Source of the DNA: Porphyrobacter sp. SLTP
GTDB taxonomy: Bacteria > Pseudomonadota > Alphaproteobacteria > Sphingomonadales > Sphingomonadaceae
Direction of reading: 5' to 3'
DNA length: 64,000 nucleotides
NCBI RefSeq assembly: GCF_009905735.1
Contig: NZ_JAAALE010000002.1
Coordinates: 124,001-188,000 of the forward strand
Numbering within the stretch: position 1 is the first letter of the stretch; each line of letters begins with the position of its first letter. The notes under the pieces were generated by a model. The model did not search any database, had not been told where the DNA came from, and saw only the letters and a list, made by a program, of their open reading frames with translations. This document shows positions 52,366-60,148 of this stretch, piece after piece. The position numbers were made by a program, and so were the translations under genes.

Positions 52366-53425
52366 CAATGTGCCGCGCAACCCTCCTCGCAAGCCTGATC
52401 TGATCGTTCTGCGCGACGCGGCGGACAGCGCGCCGCCGCTGATCGACAGCTTCCAGCGCCGGATCACCTATCTGCGCCTGTCCGTGACAGACCGCTGCGA
52501 TCTGCGCTGTTCCTATTGCATGCCTGAACGCATGACCTTCCTGCCCAAGAAGGACGTTCTCAGCCTTGAGGAACTGTACGACCTCGCCACCGGCTTCATC
52601 GCCCGCGGCGTCACGAAGATCCGCATCACCGGGGGCGAGCCGCTGGTGCGGCGCGACATCATCGATCTGTTCACCGCGCTGGGGCGCAGGCTGGGGCATG
52701 ATCTGGCCGAATTGACGCTGACCACCAATGGCACCCAACTGGCCGAGCACGCCGAGGCGTTGGCCAAGGCAGGCGTGCGGCGGGTCAATGTCTCGCTCGA
52801 CACGCTCGACCGCGCGAAGTTTGCCGAACTGACCCGGCGCGATGCGCTGCCGCAGGTGCTCGAAGGCATCGCGGCGGCCAAGGCGGCGGGGCTCAAGGTC
52901 AAGTTGAACGCTGTGGCGCTGAAGGGCGTCAACGAGAGCGAATTGCCCGATCTGATCGCTTGGGGCCATGCCCAGGGCCACGACGTGACACTGATCGAGG
53001 TCATGCCGCTGGGCGATGTCGAGGAGGAACGGCTCGACCAATATCTCCCGCTCGATGATGTCCGCGCCGCGCTGGCGCAGCGCTGGACACTGAAGGACAT
53101 GGCATTCTCGACCGGCGGCCCGGCCCGCTATGTCGAGGTGGCCGAAACCGGGGGCAGGCTGGGCCTCATCACCCCGCACACCAACAATTTCTGCTCAGGC
53201 TGCAACCGGCTGCGGGTGACGGCCACTGGTCAGCTTTACCCTTGCCTTGGCGGGGGTGAGCGAGTCGATCTGCGCGCCGCGCTGCGGTCTGACGCGCCGG
53301 AGGAGAACCTCGCCGCTGCCCTGAACGAGGCGCTGCGGATCAAGCCCGAAAAGCACCACTTCCGCATGGACGCGCGCGGGGCCGATCCGGCTACTGCGCG
53401 GCATATGTCGATGACGGGGGGCTGA
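52358..53425 (+). CDS. moaA: GTP 3',8-cyclase MoaA
   Basis: MoaA is the radical-SAM enzyme of molybdenum-cofactor step 1. The 355 residues have the SAM cluster CDLRCSYC (C-x3-C-x2-C), TGGEPLVRRDII and LTTNGTQL. The C-terminal GTP-binding cluster is NFCSGCNRLRVTATGQLYPC. The C terminus ends in GG, needed for catalysis in the family. moaC is not adjacent; it must lie elsewhere if the pathway works. Confidence 0.96.
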   Translation: MNDNVPRNPPRKPDLIVLRDAADSAPPLIDSFQRRITYLRLSVTDRCDLRCSYCMPERMTFLPKKDVLSLEELYDLATGFIARGVTKIRITGGEPLVRRDIIDLFTALGRRLGHDLAELTLTTNGTQLAEHAEALAKAGVRRVNVSLDTLDRAKFAELTRRDALPQVLEGIAAAKAAGLKVKLNAVALKGVNESELPDLIAWGHAQGHDVTLIEVMPLGDVEEERLDQYLPLDDVRAALAQRWTLKDMAFSTGGPARYVEVAETGGRLGLITPHTNNFCSGCNRLRVTATGQLYPCLGGGERVDLRAALRSDAPEENLAAALNEALRIKPEKHHFRMDARGADPATARHMSMTGG

Positions 53426-53426
53426 G

Positions 53427-53678
53427 TTGGCCACCGTCGTCATGCTGGGCAAGCTGGCCGATCTGGCACAGGCAGGGACCATCGCCTTGCCGCTCCCCCT
53501 GTCCAAGCCGCTCGATTGGGAGGGGCTCAAGGCCGCACTGCCGCCCGCGCTGGCCGAAGCACTGGAGGATCCGCGCATCCGCGTGGCGATCAACGGCGCA
53601 TTGCTGCCCAACAAAACGAAATTGCAAGCCGGCGCGGGTGACGAGATTGCGCTGCTCCCACCGGTATCGGGGGGCTGA
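53427..53678 (+). CDS. moaD: Molybdopterin synthase small subunit
   Basis: The 83-residue ubiquitin-like protein ends PPVSGG, the thiocarboxylated terminus that supplies sulfur. The start is TTG at 53427, one base after the moaA stop with GGGGGC just upstream. The first ATG, at 53442, would cut the first strand. The stop overlaps moaE. Confidence 0.93.
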   Translation: MATVVMLGKLADLAQAGTIALPLPLSKPLDWEGLKAALPPALAEALEDPRIRVAINGALLPNKTKLQAGAGDEIALLPPVSGG

Positions 53679-54118
53679 TGCGCGACATCCGCCTGCTCGA
53701 CCAGATGTTCCTGCCCGGAATGCTGATCGGCCCCTTCACGCAGGCCAATCCGGGACTTGGCGGGGTGTGCACCTTTGTGGGCGAGGTGCGGTACGATGAA
53801 GGCGTCGAGGCGCTGGAGCTCACCCATTACGAGCCGCTGACTCTGCCGGGGATGCACGCCCTAGCCGACCGCGCGTTTGAACGCTTCACGCTGATGGGCC
53901 TGCTGATGGTCCACCGCGTCGGCCAGATGCGCCCCGGTGAGCCGATCGTCTGCGTCTCCGCCGCTGCGCTTCACCGCCGCGATGCGATTGATGCGGTCGA
54001 TTTCTGCATGGACCATCTCAAGAGCGCCGCATGGTTCTGGAAGCGCGAGAAGCGCGGCGGCGAGTGGCACTGGATCGAGCCGCGCGAACAGGACCACAGC
54101 GATCTTGCCCGCTGGTAA
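53678..54118 (+). CDS. moaE: Molybdopterin synthase catalytic subunit
   Basis: MoaE uses the MoaD thiocarboxylate to convert cPMP to molybdopterin. The 146 residues show GGVCTFVGEVRYDEGVEALELTHYEPL, LMVHRVGQMRPGEPIVCVSAAALHRRDAIDAVDFCMDHLKSAAWFWKREKR, with Lys in LKSAAWFWKRE. It overlaps moaD by one base and is followed by a hairpin. Confidence 0.96.
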   Translation: MRDIRLLDQMFLPGMLIGPFTQANPGLGGVCTFVGEVRYDEGVEALELTHYEPLTLPGMHALADRAFERFTLMGLLMVHRVGQMRPGEPIVCVSAAALHRRDAIDAVDFCMDHLKSAAWFWKREKRGGEWHWIEPREQDHSDLARW

Positions 54119-54139
54119 CCAAAGCTCCTTGAGCTTTGG
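54119..54139 (+). terminator. Hairpin after moaE
   Basis: CCAAAGCTC-CTT-GAGCTTTGG is a perfect 9-bp stem with a 3-nt loop, beginning at the base after the moaE stop. No T run follows, so it may slow decay or aid Rho-dependent ending rather than act as a classical intrinsic terminator. Confidence 0.6.
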
Positions 54140-54212
54140 TCAAGCCCGTGCGGCGCCTGAGCAAGTCCAGCGCGTGATGCGGTAGCATCTGGCGCGCTGC
54201 AAGAACGCTGAT

Positions 54213-54226
54213 TTGATCCGGGTCAA
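54213..54226 (+). promoter_or_regulatory. FNR-type operator TTGAT-CCGG-GTCAA with class-II -10
   Basis: TTGATCCGGGTCAA has the same half-sites as the box at 15777-15790. Its centre (54219.5) predicts a class-II start near 54261, and TAATCA at 54249-54254 is at the right -10 place. AAGGAGG at 54268-54274 and ATG at 54281 follow. This is the clearest FNR-activated promoter in the window. Confidence 0.8.
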
Positions 54227-54280
54227 AGCAGGGTCCCGCGCCGCGCGCTAATCATGCCTCCAACATCAAGGAGGATCACC

Positions 54281-54718
54281 ATGAGCCACATCGTCCACGA
54301 CCTGATCGCCCGCGGCGATGCCCGCGTTGTTGCCGCGCCCGCCGAAGCGCCCGTCCGCCATCAGGTGGAGAGCGACCGCAACTTCGGCCTGCCGACCGCG
54401 CTCTATGGCGCGACCGTTGGCTGCTATCTCGGTTTTCTGGTGATCGTCGGATCGGCCTTCGCCAACCCGGTGTTGGCGATCCCGATGGCGATCATTGTGC
54501 TGCTGATCGTGGCGGCCTTCGCGGTCCCGGCGGTCTGGACGCGGCTGCGTGACAATGCCTCCGAACCCCAGACGCTCGGCGAATTCGAGACGCGCGGGAT
54601 CATGACCAACACCGGACGGCTGGCACCGAAGGACGCGACCATTCAGGTGCTGATCCTGCCGGTGCTGCTGGTGGTCTGGGGCCTCGCTGTGGCTTTGATC
54701 GCCGCGATTGTGACCTGA
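54281..54718 (+). CDS. FNR-box-controlled small membrane protein
   Basis: The 145-residue protein has a soluble N terminus with HIVHDLIARGDARVVAAPAEAPVRHQVESDRNFGLP and three likely membrane helices (TALYGATVGCYLGFLVIVGSAF, VLAIPMAIIVLLIVAAFAVPAV, VLILPVLLVVWGLAVALIAAIV). It is not a named family to me. AGGAGG lies 6 nt before ATG 54281. It is convergent with the fnr gene, and a hairpin separates them. The FNR box upstream says it is made at low oxygen (inference). Confidence 0.8.
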   Translation: MSHIVHDLIARGDARVVAAPAEAPVRHQVESDRNFGLPTALYGATVGCYLGFLVIVGSAFANPVLAIPMAIIVLLIVAAFAVPAVWTRLRDNASEPQTLGEFETRGIMTNTGRLAPKDATIQVLILPVLLVVWGLAVALIAAIVT

Positions 54719-54730
54719 CAAACTCCCCTC

Positions 54731-54763
54731 GGGGCGGCGGACCCACTCCCTTGTCGCCGCCCC
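54731..54763. terminator. Bidirectional hairpin between convergent genes
   Basis: GGGGCGGCG (54731-54739) and CGCCGCCCC (54755-54763) pair perfectly (9 bp). The hairpin lies 13 bp past the membrane-protein stop and 7 bp past the fnr stop on the other strand. No long T run is seen. Confidence 0.65.
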
Positions 54764-54769
54764 GAACCC

Positions 54770-55459
54770 TTACCTTCCCGAGATGTCCTGCAACATCGTC
54801 GCATCCAGCAGCGTGATGCCGCGCTTACCTTCGCGCCGGATCGCGCCCATGTCTTCCAACTCGCCCAGCTTGCGGCTGACCGTCTCGATGGTGAGGCCCA
54901 GCATGTTGGCGATCTCGCCGCGGGTCAGCGGCAGTTCGAAAAACTTCGCCAGATGGCAGGAACTTTCACTCGCTGCCCCGGCAAAATCGTGGAGCAGGGC
55001 CGCCAGCCGCGCCTCGGCACTGGCGTGGCCGGTCAGCTCGAGCAGATTGCGGGTCGCCAGCAGATCGGCCTGACTGCGGCGCAGCAGCGCGCGGGCCAGC
55101 GCAGGATAATCCTCGATCGCGCGCTCGATATCGCGCTTGGCGAAGGTACACAGGCGGCTTTCGGTCAGCGCCACCACATCGTGATGCGCAAAGGGCGCAA
55201 ACAGCTCTCCGATGAAGCCCGCCGGGTGAACGAGGGCGAGGATCTGCTCGTTACCGTCCTGATCGATAGCCGAAACCTTCAAGGCGCCCGATTGCAACGT
55301 GGCACAGGCGGCATCCTCATCGCCCGCGGCAAACAGCATCTCGCCGCGCTTCAGCGTGCGGGTACGCCCAGCCGCGGCCATGGCATTGCGCTCTTCCGGG
55401 GTCAGTACCGCGCAGGCAGCGGTTTCGTTGACCGGACAGGTGCTGCACGCGAGGTTCAT
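54770..55459 (-). CDS. FNR-type oxygen-sensing transcription regulator
   Basis: The 229-residue Crp/Fnr protein has N-terminal cysteines C5, C8 and C16 (NLACSTCPVNETAAC, spacing C-x2-C-x7-C) and an internal C104 (ESRLCTF), giving the four ligands of an oxygen-labile 4Fe-4S cluster. The cyclic-nucleotide-like barrel is at about 20-115. The HTH reads TRGEIANMLGLTIETVSRKLGELEDMG, where E-T-V-S-R is the FNR-type recognition helix that reads TTGAT. The start is ATG at 55459, overlapping the lipoprotein stop by 4 nt. It is very probably the FnrL/FixK-like regulator of both boxes described. Confidence 0.93.
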   Translation of the reverse strand: MNLACSTCPVNETAACAVLTPEERNAMAAAGRTRTLKRGEMLFAAGDEDAACATLQSGALKVSAIDQDGNEQILALVHPAGFIGELFAPFAHHDVVALTESRLCTFAKRDIERAIEDYPALARALLRRSQADLLATRNLLELTGHASAEARLAALLHDFAGAASESSCHLAKFFELPLTRGEIANMLGLTIETVSRKLGELEDMGAIRREGKRGITLLDATMLQDISGR

Positions 55460-55956
55460 GATCCCATAGCCTTCCACAGCCGCGCGATCCCCTCGTCCTC
55501 ACGGGCGAGCAGAGCGGCGACTTCGGTTTGCGTCTGGCTGAGCGCCGGATCGGGGCTGAGCGCGGCGGCGGCTTCGGCGGCGAGCGTGTCGAGCGCGGCC
55601 AGCGTGCCGGCGGTCGCCCCGCGCTTCGAGTCCAGATCGGCCAGCGCGACCAAAGCGGCGGCGCGCGATGCGCTTTCGAACGGCTGACCGGCGGCGCTGC
55701 GCACGAGTCGTCCGGCGTCATCCTCGCGCGCCAGAAAGGCCGCGTGCGAGGCCGTGGCAGCACCGCGCAATTCAGCAAGGCGGGCCGCGGGCGTGGCCGG
55801 GCGAATCACCTGGGGCGGGGCAGGGGTTTCGGGCGCAGGGCCGCTCTCGAACGGGCGCATCGCCAGTGAAGGATAGCGTCCCGCATCCGCGGCGCACCCC
55901 GTCAGCACCGCGACAAGCAGCACCACACCCAGCGTATTTTTCGAATTTGCCTGCAT
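55456..55956 (-). CDS. Lipoprotein of unknown function, upstream of fnr
   Basis: The 166-residue protein starts MQANSKNTLGVVLLVAVLTGCAADAG, a lipobox (LTGC). The mature part is Ala-rich and probably alpha-helical (LAELRGAATASHAAFLARED..., SRAAALVALADLDS). The family is unknown. ATG at 55956 opens the signal peptide; the longer upstream frame is intergenic. Its stop overlaps fnr (ATGA), so the oxygen regulator is translated from the same message. Confidence 0.8.
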   Translation of the reverse strand: MQANSKNTLGVVLLVAVLTGCAADAGRYPSLAMRPFESGPAPETPAPPQVIRPATPAARLAELRGAATASHAAFLAREDDAGRLVRSAAGQPFESASRAAALVALADLDSKRGATAGTLAALDTLAAEAAAALSPDPALSQTQTEVAALLAREDEGIARLWKAMGS

Positions 55957-56056
55957 AAAAATCCCATGTCCTGTTAGCATGACACCTGGGGATGGCAAAT
56001 AGACCTCACACCTGAGCGCGTGATCCTTTTCAGGCGGCTTTCCCATCAAGCGGGCG

Positions 56057-56085
56057 TTGACTTGGCTCAGCCTTTCCCCTAACGG
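56057..56085 (+). promoter_or_regulatory. Possible sigma-70 promoter of rplU-rpmA
   Basis: TTGACT (56057-56062) and TAACGG (56080-56085) are spaced by 17 bp, about 105 bp upstream of the rplU start. The -35 is a good match. The -10 is weak, so this is tentative. The transcript would have a leader of about 100 nt. Confidence 0.4.
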
Positions 56086-56191
56086 CACGCATCTTTCCGG
56101 GGCTGCATCCGCGCACGCCTCGCATTGCCGTTCGGTTGGCTTGGCGTTTCCTGGCTGTTCCCGATTGGCTCAGACACGAGAGTATAAAGCC

Positions 56192-56572
56192 ATGTTCGCT
56201 GTAGTGCGCACTGGCGGCAAACAGTACCGCGTTGCCGCCGGAGACAAGATTGCCGTTGAAAAGCTCGCTGGCGAAGCCGGTGACACCATCACGCTGGGCG
56301 ACATCCTGCTCGCCGGCGAAGGCGACGATCTCGCCGACGCGAGCAAGGTGACCGTTTCGGCGGAAATCATCGCTCAGGCCAAGAGCGAGAAGGTGATCGT
56401 TTTCAAGAAGCGTCGCCGTCACAACTATCGCCGCAAGAACGGCCACCGCCAGCAGATGACGCTGCTGCGCATCACCGCCGTTGGTGCTGCTGAAGCCAAG
56501 CCCGCCAAGAAGGCGGCTGCCAAGAAGACCAAGACCGAAGCGCCGGCTGAAGCCGCGGCATCGGCCGAATAA
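56192..56572 (+). CDS. rplU: 50S ribosomal protein L21
   Basis: The 126 residues start [44 protein letters not shown] and include [28 protein letters not shown], the L21 RNA-binding segment. A Lys/Ala-rich C-terminal extension ([25 protein letters not shown]) exceeds the E. coli length by about 23 residues, typical of sphingomonads. The gene lies 14 bp before rpmA. Confidence 0.98.
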   Translation: MFAVVRTGGKQYRVAAGDKIAVEKLAGEAGDTITLGDILLAGEGDDLADASKVTVSAEIIAQAKSEKVIVFKKRRRHNYRRKNGHRQQMTLLRITAVGAAEAKPAKKAAAKKTKTEAPAEAAASAE

Positions 56573-56586
56573 GGAGCGACTGAACC

Positions 56587-56856
56587 ATGGCACATAAGAA
56601 AGCAGGCGGTTCGTCGCGTAACGGTCGTGATTCGGCCGGTCGTCGCCTCGGCGTGAAGAAGTTCGGCGGTCAGGAAGTGATCGGCGGCAACATTATCATC
56701 CGTCAGCGCGGCACCCGCGTCTATCCCGGCGTCAATGTCGGCATGGGCAAGGATCACACGCTCTATTCGCTCGCCGAAGGCGTGGTCCGATTCCACTCGG
56801 GCAAGCTCGGCCGCAAATACGTCAGCGTAGATGCGATGGCTGAAGCCGCCGAATAA
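56587..56856 (+). CDS. rpmA: 50S ribosomal protein L27
   Basis: The 89 residues begin [29 protein letters not shown] and continue [41 protein letters not shown]27's N terminus reaches the peptidyl-transferase centre. It follows rplU directly and ends at the double hairpin. Confidence 0.98.
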   Translation: MAHKKAGGSSRNGRDSAGRRLGVKKFGGQEVIGGNIIIRQRGTRVYPGVNVGMGKDHTLYSLAEGVVRFHSGKLGRKYVSVDAMAEAAE

Positions 56857-56898
56857 GCGGGCGATTCGATAAAGGGATCGTCCGGCAAGGATGGTCCC

Positions 56899-56968
56899 GG
56901 CAGGTGCAAGACCTGCCATAAGAGGGAGACAGGACCGTCCTCACCAGAGGGGGTCCGTCTCCCTTTTT
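56899..56968 (+). terminator. Double-hairpin terminator of rplU-rpmA
   Basis: First hairpin: GGCAGGT-GCAAG-ACCTGCC (56899-56917). Second hairpin: GGGAGAC-A-GGACC (56924-56936) pairs with GGTCC-GTCTCCC (56952-56963), then TTTTT (56964-56968). The second is a strong intrinsic terminator. Confidence 0.9.
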
Positions 56969-57067
56969 GCTTTCTCCCTCACCAGCCGCGCGAATCACAA
57001 AGTTTCGCGGCCATGAAATTGTCATGCGTGGCCTCTAGGGGTGCGCCGGGCGAGGAAGGGAGTTCTC

Positions 57068-57604
57068 GTGTTCCATCGCAGCCAAAGACTGTTCCTGAGA
57101 CCCGCATTCCCCGAGGATTGCGAAGCCATTCTGGCGGGCATCAATGACGAGGCGGTCGTGCGCAATCTCGCACGCGCGCCGTGGCCCTATGGCATGGACG
57201 ATGCGCGGGCCTTTGCGGAGCTGCCGCAGGATATGCGCCTGCCGCATTTCCTCGTCACTCTGCCCGGCGTTGGCGTGATCGGGTCGGCCGGGATGGGCGA
57301 GCATGAGGGCCAGCCCGAAATCGGCTACTGGATCGCGCGCGACCACTGGGGCCGCGGCTATGCCACCGAAGCGGCGGGCGCGGTGCTGCGGATTGCCCGC
57401 ACGCTGGGCCACCGGCGCGTGACGGCGGGTCACTTCGTCGACAATCCCGCCTCGGGCAAGGTGCTGCGCAAGCTCGGCTTCGTGCCCACGGGCCGGACGG
57501 GCGGGCGGCATAGCCTGGCGCGCGGCGGCGCGGTCGAATCGGTCGAATACGCGCTCGATCTGGAGGCCGACATGGACCCGGCCCCGTTTGCCCGCGCGGC
57601 CTGA
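57068..57604 (+). CDS. GNAT acetyltransferase, RimJ/RimL type
   Basis: The 178-residue protein has the GNAT core: LRPAFPEDCEAILAGINDEAVVRNLARAPWPY, GEHEGQPEIGYWIARDHWGRGYATEAAGAVLRIAR (acetyl-CoA loop RGYATEAA), and VDNPASGKVLRKLGFVPTGRT. It resembles ribosomal N-acetyltransferases or small-molecule acetyltransferases. The start is GTG at 57068, with GGAAGGGAG 5 nt upstream; an upstream GTG at 57041 adds nine residues and lacks that site. Confidence 0.88.
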   Translation: MFHRSQRLFLRPAFPEDCEAILAGINDEAVVRNLARAPWPYGMDDARAFAELPQDMRLPHFLVTLPGVGVIGSAGMGEHEGQPEIGYWIARDHWGRGYATEAAGAVLRIARTLGHRRVTAGHFVDNPASGKVLRKLGFVPTGRTGGRHSLARGGAVESVEYALDLEADMDPAPFARAA

Positions 57605-57665
57605 ACCTGCGCCCACCTCCCGGCACCTTGTTCGCAACCGCAAAACCGATTAGTGCGGCGCACCT

Positions 57666-58262
57666 ATGGTCAGTCGCAAACGGTTAACGCCCGAGGAATC
57701 CCGCAGTTCTGCGCTCGCCGCCGCGCGTGCGCTGCTGATCGAGACCGGGCCGCAGGCGGTGACGCTGAAGGCGGTCTCGGCGCGGATCGGGCGGACGCAC
57801 GCAAACCTGCTGCACCATTTCGGTTCCGCATCCGGCCTGCAAAAGGCGCTGGCGGAACACATCGCACGCACGGTGTGCGAGACGATCCTGCAAGCCGTTC
57901 ACGCCAGTCGCGCCGGGATGGGTTCAGCGCGGGAAGTGGTGGATCTTGCCTTCGATGCCTTCGACCGTGAAGGCGCGGGCGCGCTGACGAGCTGGATGCT
58001 GCTGACCGGCAATGATGATGCGCTCGATCCGATCATCTCGACCATCCACGAACTGCTCGATGAGCTCGCCCCGGATGAGCCGGAGGAGCATCTGGCCGAG
58101 CGGCGCCTGCACCGCGATACGCTGTCGTTGGTGCTGATGGCGCTGGGTGATGCACTGATCGGCGGGGCGTTGGCCAAGTCGCTCGATCTGCCGCGCGATG
58201 CCGCGCGTGAGCGGGCGACCGCGATGCTCGAAGCGAGTCTCGCCGGGCACCAGAAGGCTTAG
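57666..58262 (+). CDS. TetR-family transcription regulator
   Basis: The 198-residue protein has an N-terminal HTH (SSALAAARALLIETGPQAVTLKAVSARIGRTHANLLHHFGSASGLQKALAEHIAR) and a helical effector domain. No ligand is evident. Its stop overlaps the end of the convergent ygfZ gene. It is not next to a clear target transporter. Confidence 0.88.
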   Translation: MVSRKRLTPEESRSSALAAARALLIETGPQAVTLKAVSARIGRTHANLLHHFGSASGLQKALAEHIARTVCETILQAVHASRAGMGSAREVVDLAFDAFDREGAGALTSWMLLTGNDDALDPIISTIHELLDELAPDEPEEHLAERRLHRDTLSLVLMALGDALIGGALAKSLDLPRDAARERATAMLEASLAGHQKA

Positions 58263-58990
58263 GCTTCGCTCGTCACGCCTGCGCGCTGCCAAGCGGGCAG
58301 GGCCGCAAGGTCGAGGTTCTCTACCCGCAGGTGATCGACCGCCAGCCCAAGCGCGGGATAGGCGGTCACGCGCCGCGCTTCATCCGATGCGGCCAGCGGC
58401 ACCACCATCAGCCGCCGGTTGACCTTCTGTCGCCAGTTCATCCGGGCGGTGTTCTCCTGCCCGACATAGCAGCCCTTGGTGAAGCTGACGCCGTTCAGTT
58501 CGACCGCGTTGGTTTCCAGCCACAGGATATCGGCGAGTTCCCCGCGCCCCTCGGGCACGCCGAGCGACAGGCGGTGGGCGAGCCATGCAGCATCGGCGGG
58601 TTCGCCTTGGGGCGCGGCGAGCCAGCGGTAGCCGAGGTCTGCGAGGCGCGGATCGGGGACCGCGCCGTCTCGGGCGTCCACGCTCCAATGCACCGCCAGC
58701 GCATCCTCGCGCGCGATCGCGATCTTGCGGCGCAGGCGGTACATCGACAGGCGCTTGATCAACTCGTCGGCATGGGCGGCCTCGCAATCGAGCAGCAGGC
58801 CCGCCGGGTCAGCCCACACCAGAAAATCGAACAGGTGCTTGCCCTGCGCCGAGAGCAGCGCGGCATAGCACGGTAGCGGCCCAGCCGTGTCATTGGTAAC
58901 GAGGCCCTGGAGGAAAGCGGCGACATCCTCGCCCTCGTCCAAGGGCGAGAGGCGGATCAGCGCGCGGGCGGTCAAATGGGTTGCAGTCAT
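58259..58990 (-). CDS. ygfZ: Folate-binding tRNA-modifying protein YgfZ-like
   Basis: YgfZ supports Fe-S enzymes such as MiaB through folate. The 243 residues have FLQGLVTNDTAGPLPCYAALLSAQGKHLFDFLVW and the signature FTKGCYVGQENTARMNWR, whose K-G-C-Y-x-G-Q-E motif contains the conserved Cys. It is shorter than E. coli YgfZ (326) but typical of alphaproteobacteria. It is divergent from pyrC, with about 38 bp between them. Confidence 0.93.
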   Translation of the reverse strand: MTATHLTARALIRLSPLDEGEDVAAFLQGLVTNDTAGPLPCYAALLSAQGKHLFDFLVWADPAGLLLDCEAAHADELIKRLSMYRLRRKIAIAREDALAVHWSVDARDGAVPDPRLADLGYRWLAAPQGEPADAAWLAHRLSLGVPEGRGELADILWLETNAVELNGVSFTKGCYVGQENTARMNWRQKVNRRLMVVPLAASDEARRVTAYPALGLAVDHLRVENLDLAALPAWQRAGVTSEA

Positions 58991-59028
58991 GCGTGACAGA
59001 TAGGCACCCGCAAAGCTAAGGGGAAGCC

Positions 59029-60066
59029 ATGACCGACCGCCTCACGATCCGCCGCCCTGATGATTGGCATCTGCATTTCCGCGATGGCGCGATCATGCGC
59101 GAGGTGGTGCCTTACACCGCGCGCCAGTTTGCCCGCGCGATCGTGATGCCCAACCTGACCCCGCCGGTGACGACCACGGAATTGGGCGCAGCCTATCGCG
59201 ACCGCATCCTCGCCGCCGTGCCTGAAGGCGTGCGGTTCGAGCCGCTGATGACCTGCTATCTCACCGACAACACCGACGCCGACGATCTGGCGCGCGGGGC
59301 GGCTGAGGGTGTCTTCACCGCCGCCAAGATGTACCCCGCCAACGCCACCACCAACTCGGCTGCGGGTGTCTCAAACATCGAGAACCTTTACCCCGTGCTG
59401 GCGCGGATGGAGGCCGAGGACATCGTGCTGTGCATCCACGGCGAGGTGACGGATCACAATGTCGACGTGTTCGATCGCGAAAAAGAATTTATCGAACGGC
59501 ACCTGCGCGCCATTGTTGCGAGCTTTCCGAAGCTGCGGGTGGTGTTTGAACACATCACCACGAGCGACGCGGTGGACTTCGTGATGGAGGCCGGGCCGCA
59601 GGTTGCCGCGACCATCACGCCGCAGCACCTCCACATCAATCGCAACGCCATGCTTGTCGGCGGCATCCAGCCGCACAATTACTGCCTGCCGGTCGCCAAG
59701 CGGGAGACGCACCGACTGGCGCTGCGCGCGGCGGCGACGGGCGGGTCGGGGAAGTTCTTCCTTGGCACCGACAGCGCCCCGCACCTGCGCAGCGCCAAGG
59801 AAAGCGCTTGCGGCTGCGCTGGCATCTTCGGCGCACCCACGGCGCTGGAAAGCTATATCACCGTATTCGACGAAGAAGGCGCGCTTGATCAGTTCGAAGG
59901 CTTCGCCTCGCTCCACGGCCCGGCGTTCTACAACCTGCCGGTGAATGAGGAGAGCGTGACGCTGGAACGCGCCGAATTCCCTGTCCCGCCGGTGCTGCAT
60001 GTGACCGGCGAGGAGATCGTACCGTGGCACGGCGGCCAGACGCTGGGGTGGAAGTTCCTCGGTTAA
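59029..60066 (+). CDS. pyrC: Dihydroorotase (class II)
   Basis: PyrC cyclises carbamoyl-aspartate to dihydroorotate. The 345 residues have the metal pair DWHLHFRDG (HxH), AAKMYPANATTNS (carboxylated Lys), CIHGEVTD, EHITTSDA, TPQHLHINRN and the LGTDSAPH Asp. These match the E. coli PyrC type. AAGGGGAAG lies just before the ATG. Confidence 0.97.
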   Translation: MTDRLTIRRPDDWHLHFRDGAIMREVVPYTARQFARAIVMPNLTPPVTTTELGAAYRDRILAAVPEGVRFEPLMTCYLTDNTDADDLARGAAEGVFTAAKMYPANATTNSAAGVSNIENLYPVLARMEAEDIVLCIHGEVTDHNVDVFDREKEFIERHLRAIVASFPKLRVVFEHITTSDAVDFVMEAGPQVAATITPQHLHINRNAMLVGGIQPHNYCLPVAKRETHRLALRAAATGGSGKFFLGTDSAPHLRSAKESACGCAGIFGAPTALESYITVFDEEGALDQFEGFASLHGPAFYNLPVNEESVTLERAEFPVPPVLHVTGEEIVPWHGGQTLGWKFLG

Positions 60067-60076
60067 ATCCCGGCAT

Positions 60077-60141
60077 CCGTTCGCCTCGAGCGTAGTCGAG
60101 AGGCCGAGTGCAGGTGTCTCGACTTCGCTCGACACGAACGG
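60077..60141. repeat. GTCGAGCGAAGTCGAGAC-type palindromic repeat, copy B
   Basis: Arms CTCGAGCGTAGTCGAGAG and GTCTCGACTTCGCTCGAC are enclosed by CCGTTCG and CGAACGG. This is the same family as 36928-36992. It lies between convergent pyrC and rarD, a typical site for a transcript-end palindrome. Confidence 0.75.
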
Positions 60142-60148
60142 CGGTGGA

